A stretch of 60,136 nt of DNA from Flavobacteriaceae bacterium UBA2540 (GCA_002340765.1 DDMS01000041.1:502-60637); one strand, 5' to 3'. Counted from the stretch's first letter, positions 8,484 to 17,559 are shown. Notes: generated by a model from the sequence alone, not told the origin. Program-made: numbers and translations.

Positions 8484-9800
8484 TTATGATTTTACTGGAG
8501 TTCCATACAAATCATAATCTCCTGCATCATAAATAGTTATATCTATAAATTCACCAATTTTAATATAATGCTCAGTTGCATCAACCAAAACATCGTTATC
8601 AACATCAGGGGAATCAAATTCTGTTCTTCCATAAAAATATTCACCATCTTTTCTATCAAACAAACAACGAAATGTTTTACCTATTTTTTCCTGATTCAGT
8701 TCCCAAGAAATTTGAGATTGCAATTCCATGATTTCATTAACTCTCCTAAATTTTTCGTCAGCAGAAACATCATCTTCTAAAACATAAGCTCCCGTATTTT
8801 CTTCATGAGAATATTCAAAAACGCCCAAACGTTCAAAACGCATTTCTTCCACCCAATCTTTCAGCTCCTCAAATTGTGCTTCAGTTTCGCCAGGATAACC
8901 TACAATCAGCGTAGTTCTGATTGCCATTTCAGGAATTGCCTTTCTGAATTTTTTGATTAAATCAGTAGTCTTTTCATGCGTTGTTCCTCTTTTCATCGAT
9001 TTTAAAATCTCAGAATTAATGTGCTGCAAAGGAATATCCAAATAATTACACACTTTTGGCTCGCGTTTCATGACTTCAATTACATCCATTGGAAAACCTG
9101 CTGGAAATGCATAATGCAAACGAATCCATTCAATTCCGTCAACTTTTACAAGTGCTTCTAATAAATCTGCCAAAGCTCTTTTTTTGTAAATATCTAAGCC
9201 ATAATAGGTTAAATCTTGTGCAATCAACATGATTTCTTTGATGCCTTTTGAAGCCAATTTTGTTGCTTCAGTAATGATATCTTCAATGGGTGTTGATTTG
9301 TGTTTTCCACGCATTAAAGGAATTGCGCAAAAAGAACAAGGTCTGTCACATCCTTCTGCAATTTTTAAATAAGCATAATGTTTGGGAGTTGTAGTTAATC
9401 GTTCTCCAATCAATTCGTGTTTGTAATCTGCCTCTAAAACTTTTAATAAATTTGGCAAATCATGTGTACCAAAATATTGATCTACATTTGGAATTTCTTT
9501 TTCTAAATCCGGTTTATAACGTTCACTCAAACAACCAGTTACAAAAACCTTATCAATTTCTCCAGCTTCTTTTCTTTGTGCATAATGCAAAATAGTATCA
9601 ATGCTTTCTTCTTTGGCTTTTCCGATAAATCCGCAAGTGTTGATGACTACAATATTTCCATCATCATTGATATCTTCATGAACAACGTTCTTTCCATTCG
9701 CTTTCAATTGCCCCATTAACACTTCTGAATCGTAAATGTTTTTTGAGCAACCCAAAGTCACTACATTGATTTTATTTTTTTTGATGGTTTTTGTACGCAT
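8484..9800 (-). CDS. rimO: Ribosomal protein S12 methylthiotransferase RimO
   Basis: Radical-SAM enzyme that adds a methylthio group to an aspartate of ribosomal protein S12. The MTTase domain has the three cysteines of the second iron-sulfur cluster (Cys18, Cys56, Cys90). The radical-SAM motif CDRPCSFC gives Cys151, Cys155 and Cys158. A carboxy-terminal TRAM domain follows (about 375-438). Length 438 matches the family. The basic run MRTKTIKKNKINVV precedes the first strand. In many flavobacteria this gene directly follows ftsY (recalled, not checked); here two unrelated hydrolase genes lie in between. Confidence 0.95.
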   Translation of the reverse strand: MRTKTIKKNKINVVTLGCSKNIYDSEVLMGQLKANGKNVVHEDINDDGNIVVINTCGFIGKAKEESIDTILHYAQRKEAGEIDKVFVTGCLSERYKPDLEKEIPNVDQYFGTHDLPNLLKVLEADYKHELIGERLTTTPKHYAYLKIAEGCDRPCSFCAIPLMRGKHKSTPIEDIITEATKLASKGIKEIMLIAQDLTYYGLDIYKKRALADLLEALVKVDGIEWIRLHYAFPAGFPMDVIEVMKREPKVCNYLDIPLQHINSEILKSMKRGTTHEKTTDLIKKFRKAIPEMAIRTTLIVGYPGETEAQFEELKDWVEEMRFERLGVFEYSHEENTGAYVLEDDVSADEKFRRVNEIMELQSQISWELNQEKIGKTFRCLFDRKDGEYFYGRTEFDSPDVDNDVLVDATEHYIKIGEFIDITIYDAGDYDLYGTPVKS

Positions 9801-9890
9801 TTTTATTGGCTTTTTGATTTTAGCTTTTGGCTATTTTTTCCTTTTAAAAAGTTTGCAAAAATAAGTCATTTTCATTGATTTAAAATTTTC

Positions 9891-11537
9891 TTATTGATAG
9901 TTTTTAGGCATTTTTCTAGCTTTGGTAAGTTGCTCGTAAGCATACCCAAGACTCAATAATTTATTTTCTGAAAATGGAACTCCAACAAATGTAAAACTTA
10001 TTGGTTCTCCTGATTTTTTATATCCCATAGGTACTGTCAATGTTGGATGAAAAGAGACGGCTGCAATACCCGAATGATAGTTATTAATTGATAAAATTGC
10101 GTCTAAATTTTGTTCTTTTAAAGCTTTTAAATAGTTTTCTCCTTCCAACTTTAAATTCGCTTTTACAACTTCTAATTGCTCTAATGTAATTGTATCATTT
10201 ACAATTCCTTCAAATAATTGCTGACCATAAGGTGCTCTTAAAATGCTGTCTTTTGTATTAAAAATAATAACATCATTTACGCCTTTTATTGAAACTGCGT
10301 CAATTTTATTGTCTGCTAAATATTTAGGTAAATCGTGTTTCATATCAATATTTAAAAGGGTGATAAATCCATTAAAGGAAGGTTGTTGAGGGTTGATTTC
10401 AACCAATTCTGCACCTGCTATTTTTAGCTTTTCAATAGTTGCTGCATAAATTGAATCTGTTAAAAGTGATTGTAAAACACCTAATTTTTTTCCTTTTAAA
10501 CTTCCTTGAGAGATGATTTCATTATTGAAATCATCCTTTTTAACACCATAAGAAGCTGCATCTTTAGTGTCTTTTCCTAACATTGCTTGTGCTAAAATGG
10601 CATTATCAATCACATTTTTAGTCATTGGTCCAGGAGTATCTAACGTGCTTGAAATTGGTACAATTCCTGTTCTGCTGAACATTCCAATAGTTGGTTTTAA
10701 ACCAACAACTGAATTCAAACTTGATGGTGAAGTGATGGATCCTGAGGTTTCTGTCCCAATTGCAGCAACTGCAAAATTAGCAGCGACAGTAACTCCACTT
10801 CCAGCTGAACTTCCTCCCGTTTCAAATTCAGCTCTTCCATAAGGATTCAGCGTTTGTCCACCAATGGCTGAATATCCTAAAGGACATCCTGTACAGAAAA
10901 AATAAGCCCATTCGCTTAAGTTTACTTTTCCTAAAATCAATGCGCCATTTTCTTTTAATTTTTCAACTATAAACGCATCATTTTTTGTTTGATTATCTTT
11001 CAAAGCAACTGCACCAGCTGTGGTTGGCATATTATTGGTGTTGATATTATCTTTCAACAAAATTGGCATTCCATACACTGAAAAATCGGGAATATTTTTA
11101 GCATTTTTATCTTTTTCTTTGGCTTGATTTACCACATCAGGATTCAACGAAATGATACTATTTAATGATAATGTTGAGTCGCTTTCGAATTTTCGGATTC
11201 TGTATAAATAAAACAAGGTCAATTTTTCATACGTCAAATTTCCATCTTTGATACTCTTTTGTATAGTTGGAATATTTTGCTCTAAAATGATTGGTTTTAA
11301 AGCTTGATAATCTTCTTCAGAAAATTTGGCTAAATCATCATTAAATGGTTTGAAAACTTCATTCATATCTATAAATTTAGACTGAAATAATTTGAATTTC
11401 ATTCTTCCATTTTGATGATTTTGCTGTTTTTCAAGAGCAATTGTCTCATCATATTTTTTAAAAAAAACAGGATTTTCTTTTTGTTGACAAGAAAGAAACA
11501 AGAAAAATGATACAGTAATCAGGAAAGCTTTTTTCAT
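9891..11537 (-). CDS. Secreted amidase (amidase signature family), lipoprotein
   Basis: A hydrolase of the amidase signature family, predicted to act outside the cytoplasm. The start at 11537 gives MKKAFLITVSFFLFLSCQQ, a lipoprotein signal peptide; an in-frame ATG at 11558 would place seven polar residues before it and is less likely. The Ser-cisSer-Lys triad is visible: Lys in PILLKDNINT, the cis-Ser and nucleophile Ser in the GGSSAGSG...GTETSGSI region. The family cleaves amides such as aryl or peptide amides; the substrate is unknown. It faces the serine hydrolase gene at 11617 in divergent orientation. Confidence 0.88.
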   Translation of the reverse strand: MKKAFLITVSFFLFLSCQQKENPVFFKKYDETIALEKQQNHQNGRMKFKLFQSKFIDMNEVFKPFNDDLAKFSEEDYQALKPIILEQNIPTIQKSIKDGNLTYEKLTLFYLYRIRKFESDSTLSLNSIISLNPDVVNQAKEKDKNAKNIPDFSVYGMPILLKDNINTNNMPTTAGAVALKDNQTKNDAFIVEKLKENGALILGKVNLSEWAYFFCTGCPLGYSAIGGQTLNPYGRAEFETGGSSAGSGVTVAANFAVAAIGTETSGSITSPSSLNSVVGLKPTIGMFSRTGIVPISSTLDTPGPMTKNVIDNAILAQAMLGKDTKDAASYGVKKDDFNNEIISQGSLKGKKLGVLQSLLTDSIYAATIEKLKIAGAELVEINPQQPSFNGFITLLNIDMKHDLPKYLADNKIDAVSIKGVNDVIIFNTKDSILRAPYGQQLFEGIVNDTITLEQLEVVKANLKLEGENYLKALKEQNLDAILSINNYHSGIAAVSFHPTLTVPMGYKKSGEPISFTFVGVPFSENKLLSLGYAYEQLTKARKMPKNYQ

Positions 11538-11616
11538 TACATTTGATTTTATTCTCAAAGATACTACTTTAAACCTTTTTTTAAAATAAATGTCTTAAAG
11601 GTAATTTGTTTTTTTT

Positions 11617-12702
11617 ATGAAACCTAAGAATCCTATTTTCATTTTATTGATTTCAATTTTCATTCTATTTTCTTGCTCAAAAGAAACAATTATTGAAGAG
11701 GAAATCATCAATGAAAATAGTGACAAAATGTATTTTCCACCCATAAATTCAAATGCATGGGAAACTGAAAATATCTCCAAATTGGGCTGGAATGAAACTC
11801 AATTAAACCCATTATTGACTTTTCTTGAAGAGAAAAATACCAAAAGTTTTATAATCCTTTATAATGGCAAAATTGTCGTCGAAAATTATTTCAATAATCA
11901 TAACAGCAATTCAGTTTGGTATTGGGCAAGTTCAGGAAAAACACTCACATCAACAGTAGTTGGAATTGCTCAAGATGAAAATTTGTTAGACATTTCAAAC
12001 AAAGTGTCAGATTATTTAGGAAATGGTTGGACTACTGCACCATTAGTAAAAGAAAATTTAATTTCCTCTAAAAATTTACTTTCGATGAATTCGGGTTTGG
12101 ATGACAATTTGGGAGATGATGTTTCGCCTTCAAACTTAAAATATATTGCTGATGCTGGAGAAAGATGGGCATATCACAATGTATATGTAAAATTGCAAGA
12201 TGTTATTGAAAAATCTACAAATCAATCCTTTACATCCTATTTTAATTTGAAATTGAGAGATAAAATTGGCATGACAGGATTATGGAGAAATACAGGAGAT
12301 TTGAGTGTTTATTGGAGTAATTCAAGAAGTATGGCGCGTTTTGGATTGATGATTTTAGCTGAAGGAAAATGGAATGACGCGCAAATAGTGTCAAAAAACT
12401 TTTTAAATGAAGCCACAAATACATCTCAACAAATCAATAAATCCTATGGTTATTTATGGTGGTTGAATGGAAAATCTAGTTATCATTTACCTCAAAGTCA
12501 GTTTGAATTTCAAGGTTCATTAATCAAAAATGCTCCTACTGAAATGTTTGCTGCGCTTGGAAAAAACGATCAGAAAATATATATAATTCCTAGTAAAAAA
12601 TTGGTAATTATCAGAATGGGAGATGCTGCAAGCAGCAGTAACTTTGCTCTTTCTACTTTTGATGAAGATTTATGGGGAAAAATAAATCTATTAATAAATT
12701 GA
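11617..12702 (+). CDS. Serine hydrolase, beta-lactamase/class C-like, lipoprotein
   Basis: A 361-residue exported protein. MKPKNPIFILLISIFILFSC is a lipoprotein signal with the acylated Cys at 20. The class C beta-lactamase/penicillin-binding fold follows: the SxxK motif is Ser105-Ser-Gly-Lys108 in YWASSGKTLTS, and the second catalytic element YxN is YHN in RWAYHNVYV. The protein probably hydrolyses an ester or D-amino acid peptide in the periplasm or at the cell surface; antibiotic resistance is not implied. Divergent from the amidase gene and convergent with ftsY. Confidence 0.88.
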   Translation: MKPKNPIFILLISIFILFSCSKETIIEEEIINENSDKMYFPPINSNAWETENISKLGWNETQLNPLLTFLEEKNTKSFIILYNGKIVVENYFNNHNSNSVWYWASSGKTLTSTVVGIAQDENLLDISNKVSDYLGNGWTTAPLVKENLISSKNLLSMNSGLDDNLGDDVSPSNLKYIADAGERWAYHNVYVKLQDVIEKSTNQSFTSYFNLKLRDKIGMTGLWRNTGDLSVYWSNSRSMARFGLMILAEGKWNDAQIVSKNFLNEATNTSQQINKSYGYLWWLNGKSSYHLPQSQFEFQGSLIKNAPTEMFAALGKNDQKIYIIPSKKLVIIRMGDAASSSNFALSTFDEDLWGKINLLIN

Positions 12703-12706
12703 ATTT

Positions 12707-13660
12707 TTACTTAAAAAAAGAATCCACAAATTCAATTTTATTGAATACTTGCAAATCATCAATCCCTTCTCCTACTCCAATATATTTCACCGGAATTTGA
12801 AATTGGTCCGAGATTCCAATCACCACTCCACCTTTTGCAGTTCCATCTAATTTTGTGACTGCCAAACAACTAACTTCAGTTGCTTTCGTGAATTGTTTTG
12901 CTTGTTCAAAAGCATTTTGTCCTGTTGAACCATCCAAAACCAACAATACATCATGAGGAGCATCCTCAACCACTTTTTGCATGACGCGTTTTATTTTGGT
13001 CAATTCATTCATTAAATTCACTTTGTTATGCAATCTTCCTGCAGTATCAATAATCACGACATCTGCATTTTGAGAAACTGCAGATTTCAACGTATCAAAA
13101 GCTACAGATGCAGGATCAGAACCCATTTCTTGACGCACAATTGGCACACCTGTTCTATCAGCCCAAATTTGTAATTGGTCAATTGCAGCCGCTCTAAAAG
13201 TATCTGCTGCTCCCAAAACAACTTTGAAACCTCGCTTTTTAAATTGAGCTGCTAATTTTCCAATGGTGGTTGTTTTTCCAACACCATTCACACCAACAAC
13301 CATAATTACATAAGGTTTTTTATTTTCAGGAATGGTAAAATCAATATCATTACCTGTGTTGGTTTCAGCTAAAAGATTGGCAATTTCCTCTCTTAAAATT
13401 TTATTTAATTCGTTAGTGCTGACATATTTATCCTTTGCAACACGCTCTTCAATTCGTTCAATAATTTTTAATGTCGTATTAACACCAACATCAGAAGCAA
13501 CCAACACCTCTTCTAAATTATCTAAAACCTCGTCATCAACTTTTGATTTTCCTACAACTGCTTTCGATAATTTATCAAAAAAATTTTCTTTGGTTTTCTC
13601 TAAACCTTTGTCTAAAGTTTCCTTTTTTTCCTTTGAAAATATATTTTTAAAAAAACTCAT
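12707..13660 (-). CDS. ftsY: Signal recognition particle receptor FtsY
   Basis: GTPase that docks SRP-ribosome complexes at the inner membrane. The helical N domain covers roughly residues 25-105 and the GTPase NG domain starts at VVGVNGVGKTT (Gly123-Thr131), then DTFRAAA, the DTAGR switch, TKLDGTAKGG and GVGEGIDDL. It lacks a long acidic A domain, as is usual in Bacteroidetes. The SRP RNA partner lies at 22811-22909. It is followed on the opposite strand by the serine hydrolase gene (stop to stop 4 bases). Confidence 0.96.
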   Translation of the reverse strand: MSFFKNIFSKEKKETLDKGLEKTKENFFDKLSKAVVGKSKVDDEVLDNLEEVLVASDVGVNTTLKIIERIEERVAKDKYVSTNELNKILREEIANLLAETNTGNDIDFTIPENKKPYVIMVVGVNGVGKTTTIGKLAAQFKKRGFKVVLGAADTFRAAAIDQLQIWADRTGVPIVRQEMGSDPASVAFDTLKSAVSQNADVVIIDTAGRLHNKVNLMNELTKIKRVMQKVVEDAPHDVLLVLDGSTGQNAFEQAKQFTKATEVSCLAVTKLDGTAKGGVVIGISDQFQIPVKYIGVGEGIDDLQVFNKIEFVDSFFK

Positions 13661-13791
13661 GATATTTTAAATACTGAATAACAACTTTTATAAAACGATA
13701 ATTTATTTTTAAATAAAAACTTGATTCATTTGATTGATTTTTAAACTTAAAAACCGTCAATGAATCCTCAAAAATACACAATTAAAATCCA

Positions 13792-13824
13792 TAAAAAAAG
13801 CTACTTTCTGAAATAGAAAGTAGC
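13792..13824 (-). terminator. Intrinsic terminator after the rpmB-rpmG-DUF4295 genes
   Basis: A perfect 10-bp stem GCTACTTTCT / AGAAAGTAGC (13800-13809 with 13815-13824, loop GAAAT) followed on the minus strand by T7. It lies 25 bases beyond the DUF4295 stop and separates that gene from ftsY, so ftsY probably has its own promoter in 13661-13790. Confidence 0.85.
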
Positions 13825-13848
13825 TTCATAAATTTTATAAGAATGTTT

Positions 13849-14001
13849 TTATTTTTTAGATAAAAACTTATTTACATCAGCAGGATCCATAACCGCTTCA
13901 ACAAAGGTATATGCTCCAGATTTTGGAGATTTTACCATTTTGATTGCTTTGCTTAATCTTTTGGATGCTGTTTGTAACGATGCAACTGTTTTTTTTGCCA
14001 T
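13849..14001 (-). CDS. DUF4295 small ribosome-cluster protein
   Basis: A 50-residue basic protein, MAKKTVASLQTASKRLSKAI onward to VNKFLSKK. The family (DUF4295) is found almost only in Bacteroidetes, next to rpmG and rpmB, as here. Eleven lysines and a helical basic amino half suggest RNA or ribosome binding; this is inference from composition and context. The start ATG at 14001 lies 51 bases after the rpmG stop, and the stop is followed by a strong terminator. Confidence 0.9.
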   Translation of the reverse strand: MAKKTVASLQTASKRLSKAIKMVKSPKSGAYTFVEAVMDPADVNKFLSKK

Positions 14002-14052
14002 TTTATGTCTTTTTTAATCTATGTGATCTATGCTGAGTTCTGGACGAATTAA

Positions 14053-14235
14053 TTATTTAATTTCTTTGTGAACAGTCACTTTTTTTAAGATAGGATTGAA
14101 TTTTTTAATTTCCATTCTATCTGGAGTGTTCTTTTTGTTTTTGGTTGTAACGTATCTAGAAGTACCTGGTTGTCCAGAAGTTTTGTGCTCTGTACATTCT
14201 AAAATAACTTGAACTCTGTTTCCTTTTTTTGCCAT
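14053..14235 (-). CDS. rpmG: 50S ribosomal protein L33
   Basis: A 60-residue ribosomal protein of the large subunit. MAKKGNRVQVILECTEHK, RYVTTKNKKN and the carboxy end KKFNPILKKVTVHKEIK are the family pattern. Only one of the zinc-ribbon cysteines (in ILECTEH) is present, so it is the C-minus type that does not bind zinc. Lies between rpmB and the DUF4295 gene in the usual Bacteroidetes order. Confidence 0.96.
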   Translation of the reverse strand: MAKKGNRVQVILECTEHKTSGQPGTSRYVTTKNKKNTPDRMEIKKFNPILKKVTVHKEIK

Positions 14236-14246
14236 CTCTATTCGAG

Positions 14247-14320
14247 TTTAAAAAGTTTAAAGTTTTAAAAGTTTAAAAGTTTTGTAACTGTAAAGTATAA
14301 CTGTAAACTAAAAACTTTTG
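14247..14320. repeat. Low-complexity spacer of TTTAAAAGTT words
   Basis: The 92-base gap between rpmB and rpmG consists largely of near-repeats of AAAGTTTAAA/TTTAAAAGTTT followed by two copies of a AACTGTAAA word. Similar word-like spacers occur at 20999-21070, 23601-23665 and 34485-34548. No RNA or protein role is evident. Confidence 0.5.
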
Positions 14321-14327
14321 CTAATAT

Positions 14328-14567
14328 TTATTTTGTTAAAAATCCGTTTGCTCTGGCGTCCTTAATAACTGCAGAAATCCCTTTCTTGTTGATGTTTTTC
14401 AAAGCAGAAGCAGATATTTTCAACGTAATCCATTTATCTTCTTCTGGAATGTAAAAACGTTTCGTCATTAAATTAGCGTCAAACTTTCTTTTTGTTCTAT
14501 TCATAGCGTGAGAAACATTGTTCCCAACCATTGCTTTTTTCCCTGTTAATTCACAAACTCTAGACAT
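14328..14567 (-). CDS. rpmB: 50S ribosomal protein L28
   Basis: A 79-residue large-subunit ribosomal protein. MSRVCELTGKKAMVGNNVSH is the family signature, followed by NRTKRKFDANLMTKRF and the conserved ITLKISASALKNINKKGI. First gene of the rpmB-rpmG-DUF4295 cluster on the minus strand, with a gap of 92 bases to rpmG. Confidence 0.97.
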   Translation of the reverse strand: MSRVCELTGKKAMVGNNVSHAMNRTKRKFDANLMTKRFYIPEEDKWITLKISASALKNINKKGISAVIKDARANGFLTK

Positions 14568-14654
14568 CTTCTTGATAGTTTTTAAGTATTATCTTTAAAC
14601 GAGGTGCAAATTTACATATAAATCTAATTCTGAACAAAATAATTTTAGAAAATT

Positions 14655-15896
14655 TTAAAATAATTCTTTCCTTAAAATTTGAAAGGATTTACTGATTGTT
14701 CTATTGATGACTTTTTCTCTTGGTTCTCCGAAATTAAATTCCTCTACAATCGCTTTTTCATCCGAAACTAACGCAATAAAAACCAAGCCAACACTCTTAT
14801 CATTATGATCGGTTGTTGGTCCTGCATTTCCAGTAACTGCGATTGCATAGTTTGTTTGGAATTTTTCTTTAGCATTTAATGCCATTTCTAAAGCTACTTC
14901 TTTGCTAACCACTGTATTTTTCTGAATAGTTTCTGGCAAAACACCTAATAAATTTATTTTAGTTTCAGCTGAATAGGTTACAAAACTTCCTTTATAATAA
15001 GCAGAGGAGCCTGCTATAGACACTAAAGTAGCTGCAATTTTTCCTCCTGTCAAACTTTCAGCAGTGCAAATGGTTTTTCCGTTTTTGATTAATAAATCTC
15101 CAATGGTTTTTTCTAAAGAATTTTCATCATCTAAACCTGTAATGATATCAGGAATTAATTGATAAATTTCTTCGATTTTAGTAGTAAGCTCATTTTCAAG
15201 TTGTTCTTTATTTTCGCCTTTTGAAGACAATCTCAAACGAACTCTTCCAAAAGATGGTAAATAAGCTAACTTGATATGTGATGGCAAATTGTTTTCAAAA
15301 TCTTCAATAATTTCAGAAATCGTGCTTTCTCCAAGACCATAGGTCATGATGGTTTTATGCAAAATAAATGACAATTTGAATTGCTTTTGAATTCTTGGCA
15401 ACACTTCTGTGGTCATTAATACTTTCATTTCATAAGGCACACCAGGTAAGGAAACAAAAACAGTATTATTTTCAAAAAACCACATTCCAGGAGCTGTTCC
15501 ATATTGATTCATTAACAAAGTTGCTTTTGAGGGCAATTGCGCTTGATAACGCTGAATTTCTTTAAAAGGATAATTGATTTTAGCAAACAATTTCTTGATA
15601 TGTTCAATGACTTCTGGATATTCAATAAACTCAGTGTCGTGAAAAAATTGAGCAATTGTTTTCTTTGTAATATCATCTTTTGTCGGCCCTAAACCTCCTG
15701 TAATAATCACAATATCAACTCTGTCTTGTGCTTCTTTTAAGGCATTTAAAATGTGTTGGTGATCATCCTGAATTGAGGTAATTTGATAAACAGAAACACC
15801 TATCTTATTTAATTCTTGACTTATAAACTGAGAATTGGTATCTACTATTTGTCCTATTAAAATTTCATCGCCAATTGTTATGATTTCCGCTTTCAT
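14655..15896 (-). CDS. cinA: CinA-family protein (MoaB-like domain plus NMN amidohydrolase domain)
   Basis: A 413-residue protein with a molybdopterin-binding-like amino domain (MKAEIITIGDEILIGQIVDT, then ITGGLGPTKDDIT near 84-96) and a carboxy-terminal CinA domain (ICTAESLTGGKIAATL, AVTGNAGP) that in characterised members hydrolyses nicotinamide mononucleotide or recycles pyridine nucleotides. The name comes from competence-inducible loci, but there is no competence gene next to it here. Followed by rpmB on the same strand after 87 bases; preceded by the fumarylacetoacetase-family gene. Confidence 0.93.
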   Translation of the reverse strand: MKAEIITIGDEILIGQIVDTNSQFISQELNKIGVSVYQITSIQDDHQHILNALKEAQDRVDIVIITGGLGPTKDDITKKTIAQFFHDTEFIEYPEVIEHIKKLFAKINYPFKEIQRYQAQLPSKATLLMNQYGTAPGMWFFENNTVFVSLPGVPYEMKVLMTTEVLPRIQKQFKLSFILHKTIMTYGLGESTISEIIEDFENNLPSHIKLAYLPSFGRVRLRLSSKGENKEQLENELTTKIEEIYQLIPDIITGLDDENSLEKTIGDLLIKNGKTICTAESLTGGKIAATLVSIAGSSAYYKGSFVTYSAETKINLLGVLPETIQKNTVVSKEVALEMALNAKEKFQTNYAIAVTGNAGPTTDHNDKSVGLVFIALVSDEKAIVEEFNFGEPREKVINRTISKSFQILRKELF

Positions 15897-15932
15897 TGAA
15901 CAGATTGTTAGATTTTTAGATCTTTAGAGTAA

Positions 15933-16541
15933 CTATTTTACCTTTATTTGAAAAGCTTCTTTATTTTCAATAAATCCTTTTAATACATCATTTTCAGAAA
16001 CTTTTCCAACTCCTTCTGGAGTTCCTGTAAAAATAATATCTCCTTTTTTTAGTGTAAAATATTGTGAAACATAGGCAATCAATTCATCTATTTTCCACAA
16101 CATAGTATTCGATTTTCCATCTTGAACTAGTGTATTATTTTTGTATAATTGAAAAGAAATAGTATCCAAATCAAATTGTTTTTTTGGATAAAATTCGCCA
16201 ATCACTGCACTTCCATCAAATGCTTTTGCTTTTTCCCAAGGCAAACCTTTTTCTTTGCATTGGTCTTGAATATCTCTGGCTGTAAAATCAATTCCTAAAC
16301 CAATTTCGTCATAATATTTATGAGCAAACTTCACATCAATAAATTTTCCTACTTTATTAATTTTTACCAAAATTTCCACTTCATAATGAACATCATTGGA
16401 AAATGGCGGAATAAAAAACGGATTATTTTTTTGTAAAATTGCAGAATCTGGCTTTAAAAAAACAACAGGACTTGTTGGTTTTTCATTGGCTAACTCTTCA
16501 ATATGTTTTGCGTAATTTCGCCCAATACAGATTATTTTCAT
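15933..16541 (-). CDS. Fumarylacetoacetate hydrolase family protein
   Basis: A 202-residue single-domain FAH-fold hydrolase or isomerase. The metal-binding residues lie in the VHYEVEILVKI segment (the ExE motif) and the DFTARDIQ segment (Asp), with TGTPEGVGKV near the carboxy end, all family hallmarks. Members cleave or decarboxylate acylpyruvate-like compounds (fumarylpyruvate, oxaloacetate), so an oxaloacetate tautomerase/decarboxylase or acylpyruvase role is likely. It precedes cinA by 36 bases, so they may be co-transcribed. Confidence 0.9.
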   Translation of the reverse strand: MKIICIGRNYAKHIEELANEKPTSPVVFLKPDSAILQKNNPFFIPPFSNDVHYEVEILVKINKVGKFIDVKFAHKYYDEIGLGIDFTARDIQDQCKEKGLPWEKAKAFDGSAVIGEFYPKKQFDLDTISFQLYKNNTLVQDGKSNTMLWKIDELIAYVSQYFTLKKGDIIFTGTPEGVGKVSENDVLKGFIENKEAFQIKVK

Positions 16542-16544
16542 TTT

Positions 16545-16580
16545 AAGCCCGTCCTAACCTTCCAAAAGTGAAGGAACTAC
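16545..16580 (-). repeat. Dispersed palindromic spacer repeat, copy 1
   Basis: Imperfect inverted copy of the element at 16682-16719: read on the minus strand it is GTAGTTCCTTCACTTTTGG then AAGGTTAGGACGGGCTT. Together the two copies bound the 178-base spacer between the FAH-family gene and menB as a long inverted repeat and could pair in RNA. Confidence 0.7.
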
Positions 16581-16681
16581 AAACTGGGTAATTTATAGTA
16601 GTCAGTTTATTACACTTTATTCAATCTTGATTGAATTTAAAAATTAACTTCAATTTTTTAATATACTTTTTATTTTTTTTT

Positions 16682-16719
16682 TACTACAATTCCTTCCCTT
16701 TGGGAGGTTAGGATGGGCA
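16682..16719 (+). repeat. Dispersed palindromic spacer repeat, copy 2
   Basis: Contains CCTTCCCTTTGGGAGG (16692-16707), a short palindrome, followed by TTAGGATGGGC. It lies directly beyond the menB stop. It is related to copies at 16545-16580 (inverted), 18864-18900 and 22765-22800. Confidence 0.7.
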
Positions 16720-17559
16720 TTATGGTATCCACTTTTTCGGAAAGTTTGGTTTTCTTTTTTCCAAAAAAGCATCTCTTCCTTCTTTAGCTTCATCTGTCAT
16801 ATAAGCCAAACGTGTAGCTTCACCTGCAAAAACTTGCTGACCAACCATGCCATCATCTGTTAAATTCATTGCAAATTTGAGCATTTTTATAGATGTTGGA
16901 CTTTTTGCCAAAATTTCTTGTGCCCATTCATAAGCAGTGTTCTCTAATTCATCATGAGGAATTACTGCATTTACCATTCCCATGTCAAAAGCTTCTTGCG
17001 CGGAATAATTTTTTCCCAAAAAGAAAATTTCACGCGCTCTTTTTTGACCCACCATTTTTGCCAAATATGCAGAACCATAACCACCATCAAACGAAGTAAC
17101 ATCAGCATCTGTTTGTTTAAAAATAGCATGTTCTTTGGATGCCAATGTTAAATCACAAACCACATGCAAACTGTGTCCACCTCCAACTGCCCAACCTGGA
17201 ACAACTGCAATGACTGCTTTTGGCATGAAACGAATCAACCTTTGAACTTCTAAAATATTCAATCTGTGATAACCATCTTCACCAACATAACCTTGATGAC
17301 CTCGTGCTTTTTGGTCACCACCTGAACAAAATGAATACACACCATCTTTAGAACTTGGGCCTTCAGCAGATAATAAAACGACTCCAGTTGAGGTATCTTC
17401 GCTTGCATCATAAAATGCATCATACAATTCTTTAGTCGTTTTTGGGCGAAAAGCGTTCCTAACATCAGGTCTGTTAAATGCAATTCTAGCAACACCATTG
17501 CATTTTTTATACGTAATATCTTCGTATTCTTTTGCAGTTTTCCATTCAGGTTGTATCAT
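16720..17559 (-). CDS. menB: 1,4-dihydroxy-2-naphthoyl-CoA synthase MenB
   Basis: Crotonase-fold enzyme that closes the second ring of the naphthoquinone during menaquinone synthesis. Start chosen at 17559 (MIQPEWKTAKEYEDITYKK), which matches the family amino end; an ATG at 17643 would add 28 residues that overlap the divergent gene. Family motifs: FNRPDVRNAFRPKT, FCSGGDQKARG (oxyanion loop), VVPGWAVGGGHSLH and SFDGGYGSAYLA. The product is 279 residues, the usual size. menD, acting earlier in the pathway, lies at 19316-20974 on the same strand. Confidence 0.95.
   Translation of the reverse strand: MIQPEWKTAKEYEDITYKKCNGVARIAFNRPDVRNAFRPKTTKELYDAFYDASEDTSTGVVLLSAEGPSSKDGVYSFCSGGDQKARGHQGYVGEDGYHRLNILEVQRLIRFMPKAVIAVVPGWAVGGGHSLHVVCDLTLASKEHAIFKQTDADVTSFDGGYGSAYLAKMVGQKRAREIFFLGKNYSAQEAFDMGMVNAVIPHDELENTAYEWAQEILAKSPTSIKMLKFAMNLTDDGMVGQQVFAGEATRLAYMTDEAKEGRDAFLEKRKPNFPKKWIP

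Noticed and set aside
8484..9800. MiaB instead of RimO
   Set aside because: The sequence opening VVTLGCSKNIYDSEVLMGQL and the gene context fit RimO better than the tRNA-modifying MiaB.
11617..12702. Antibiotic-resistance beta-lactamase
   Set aside because: The fold is shared, but the lipoprotein signal, motifs and context fit the broad serine hydrolase/esterase group; resistance cannot be claimed.
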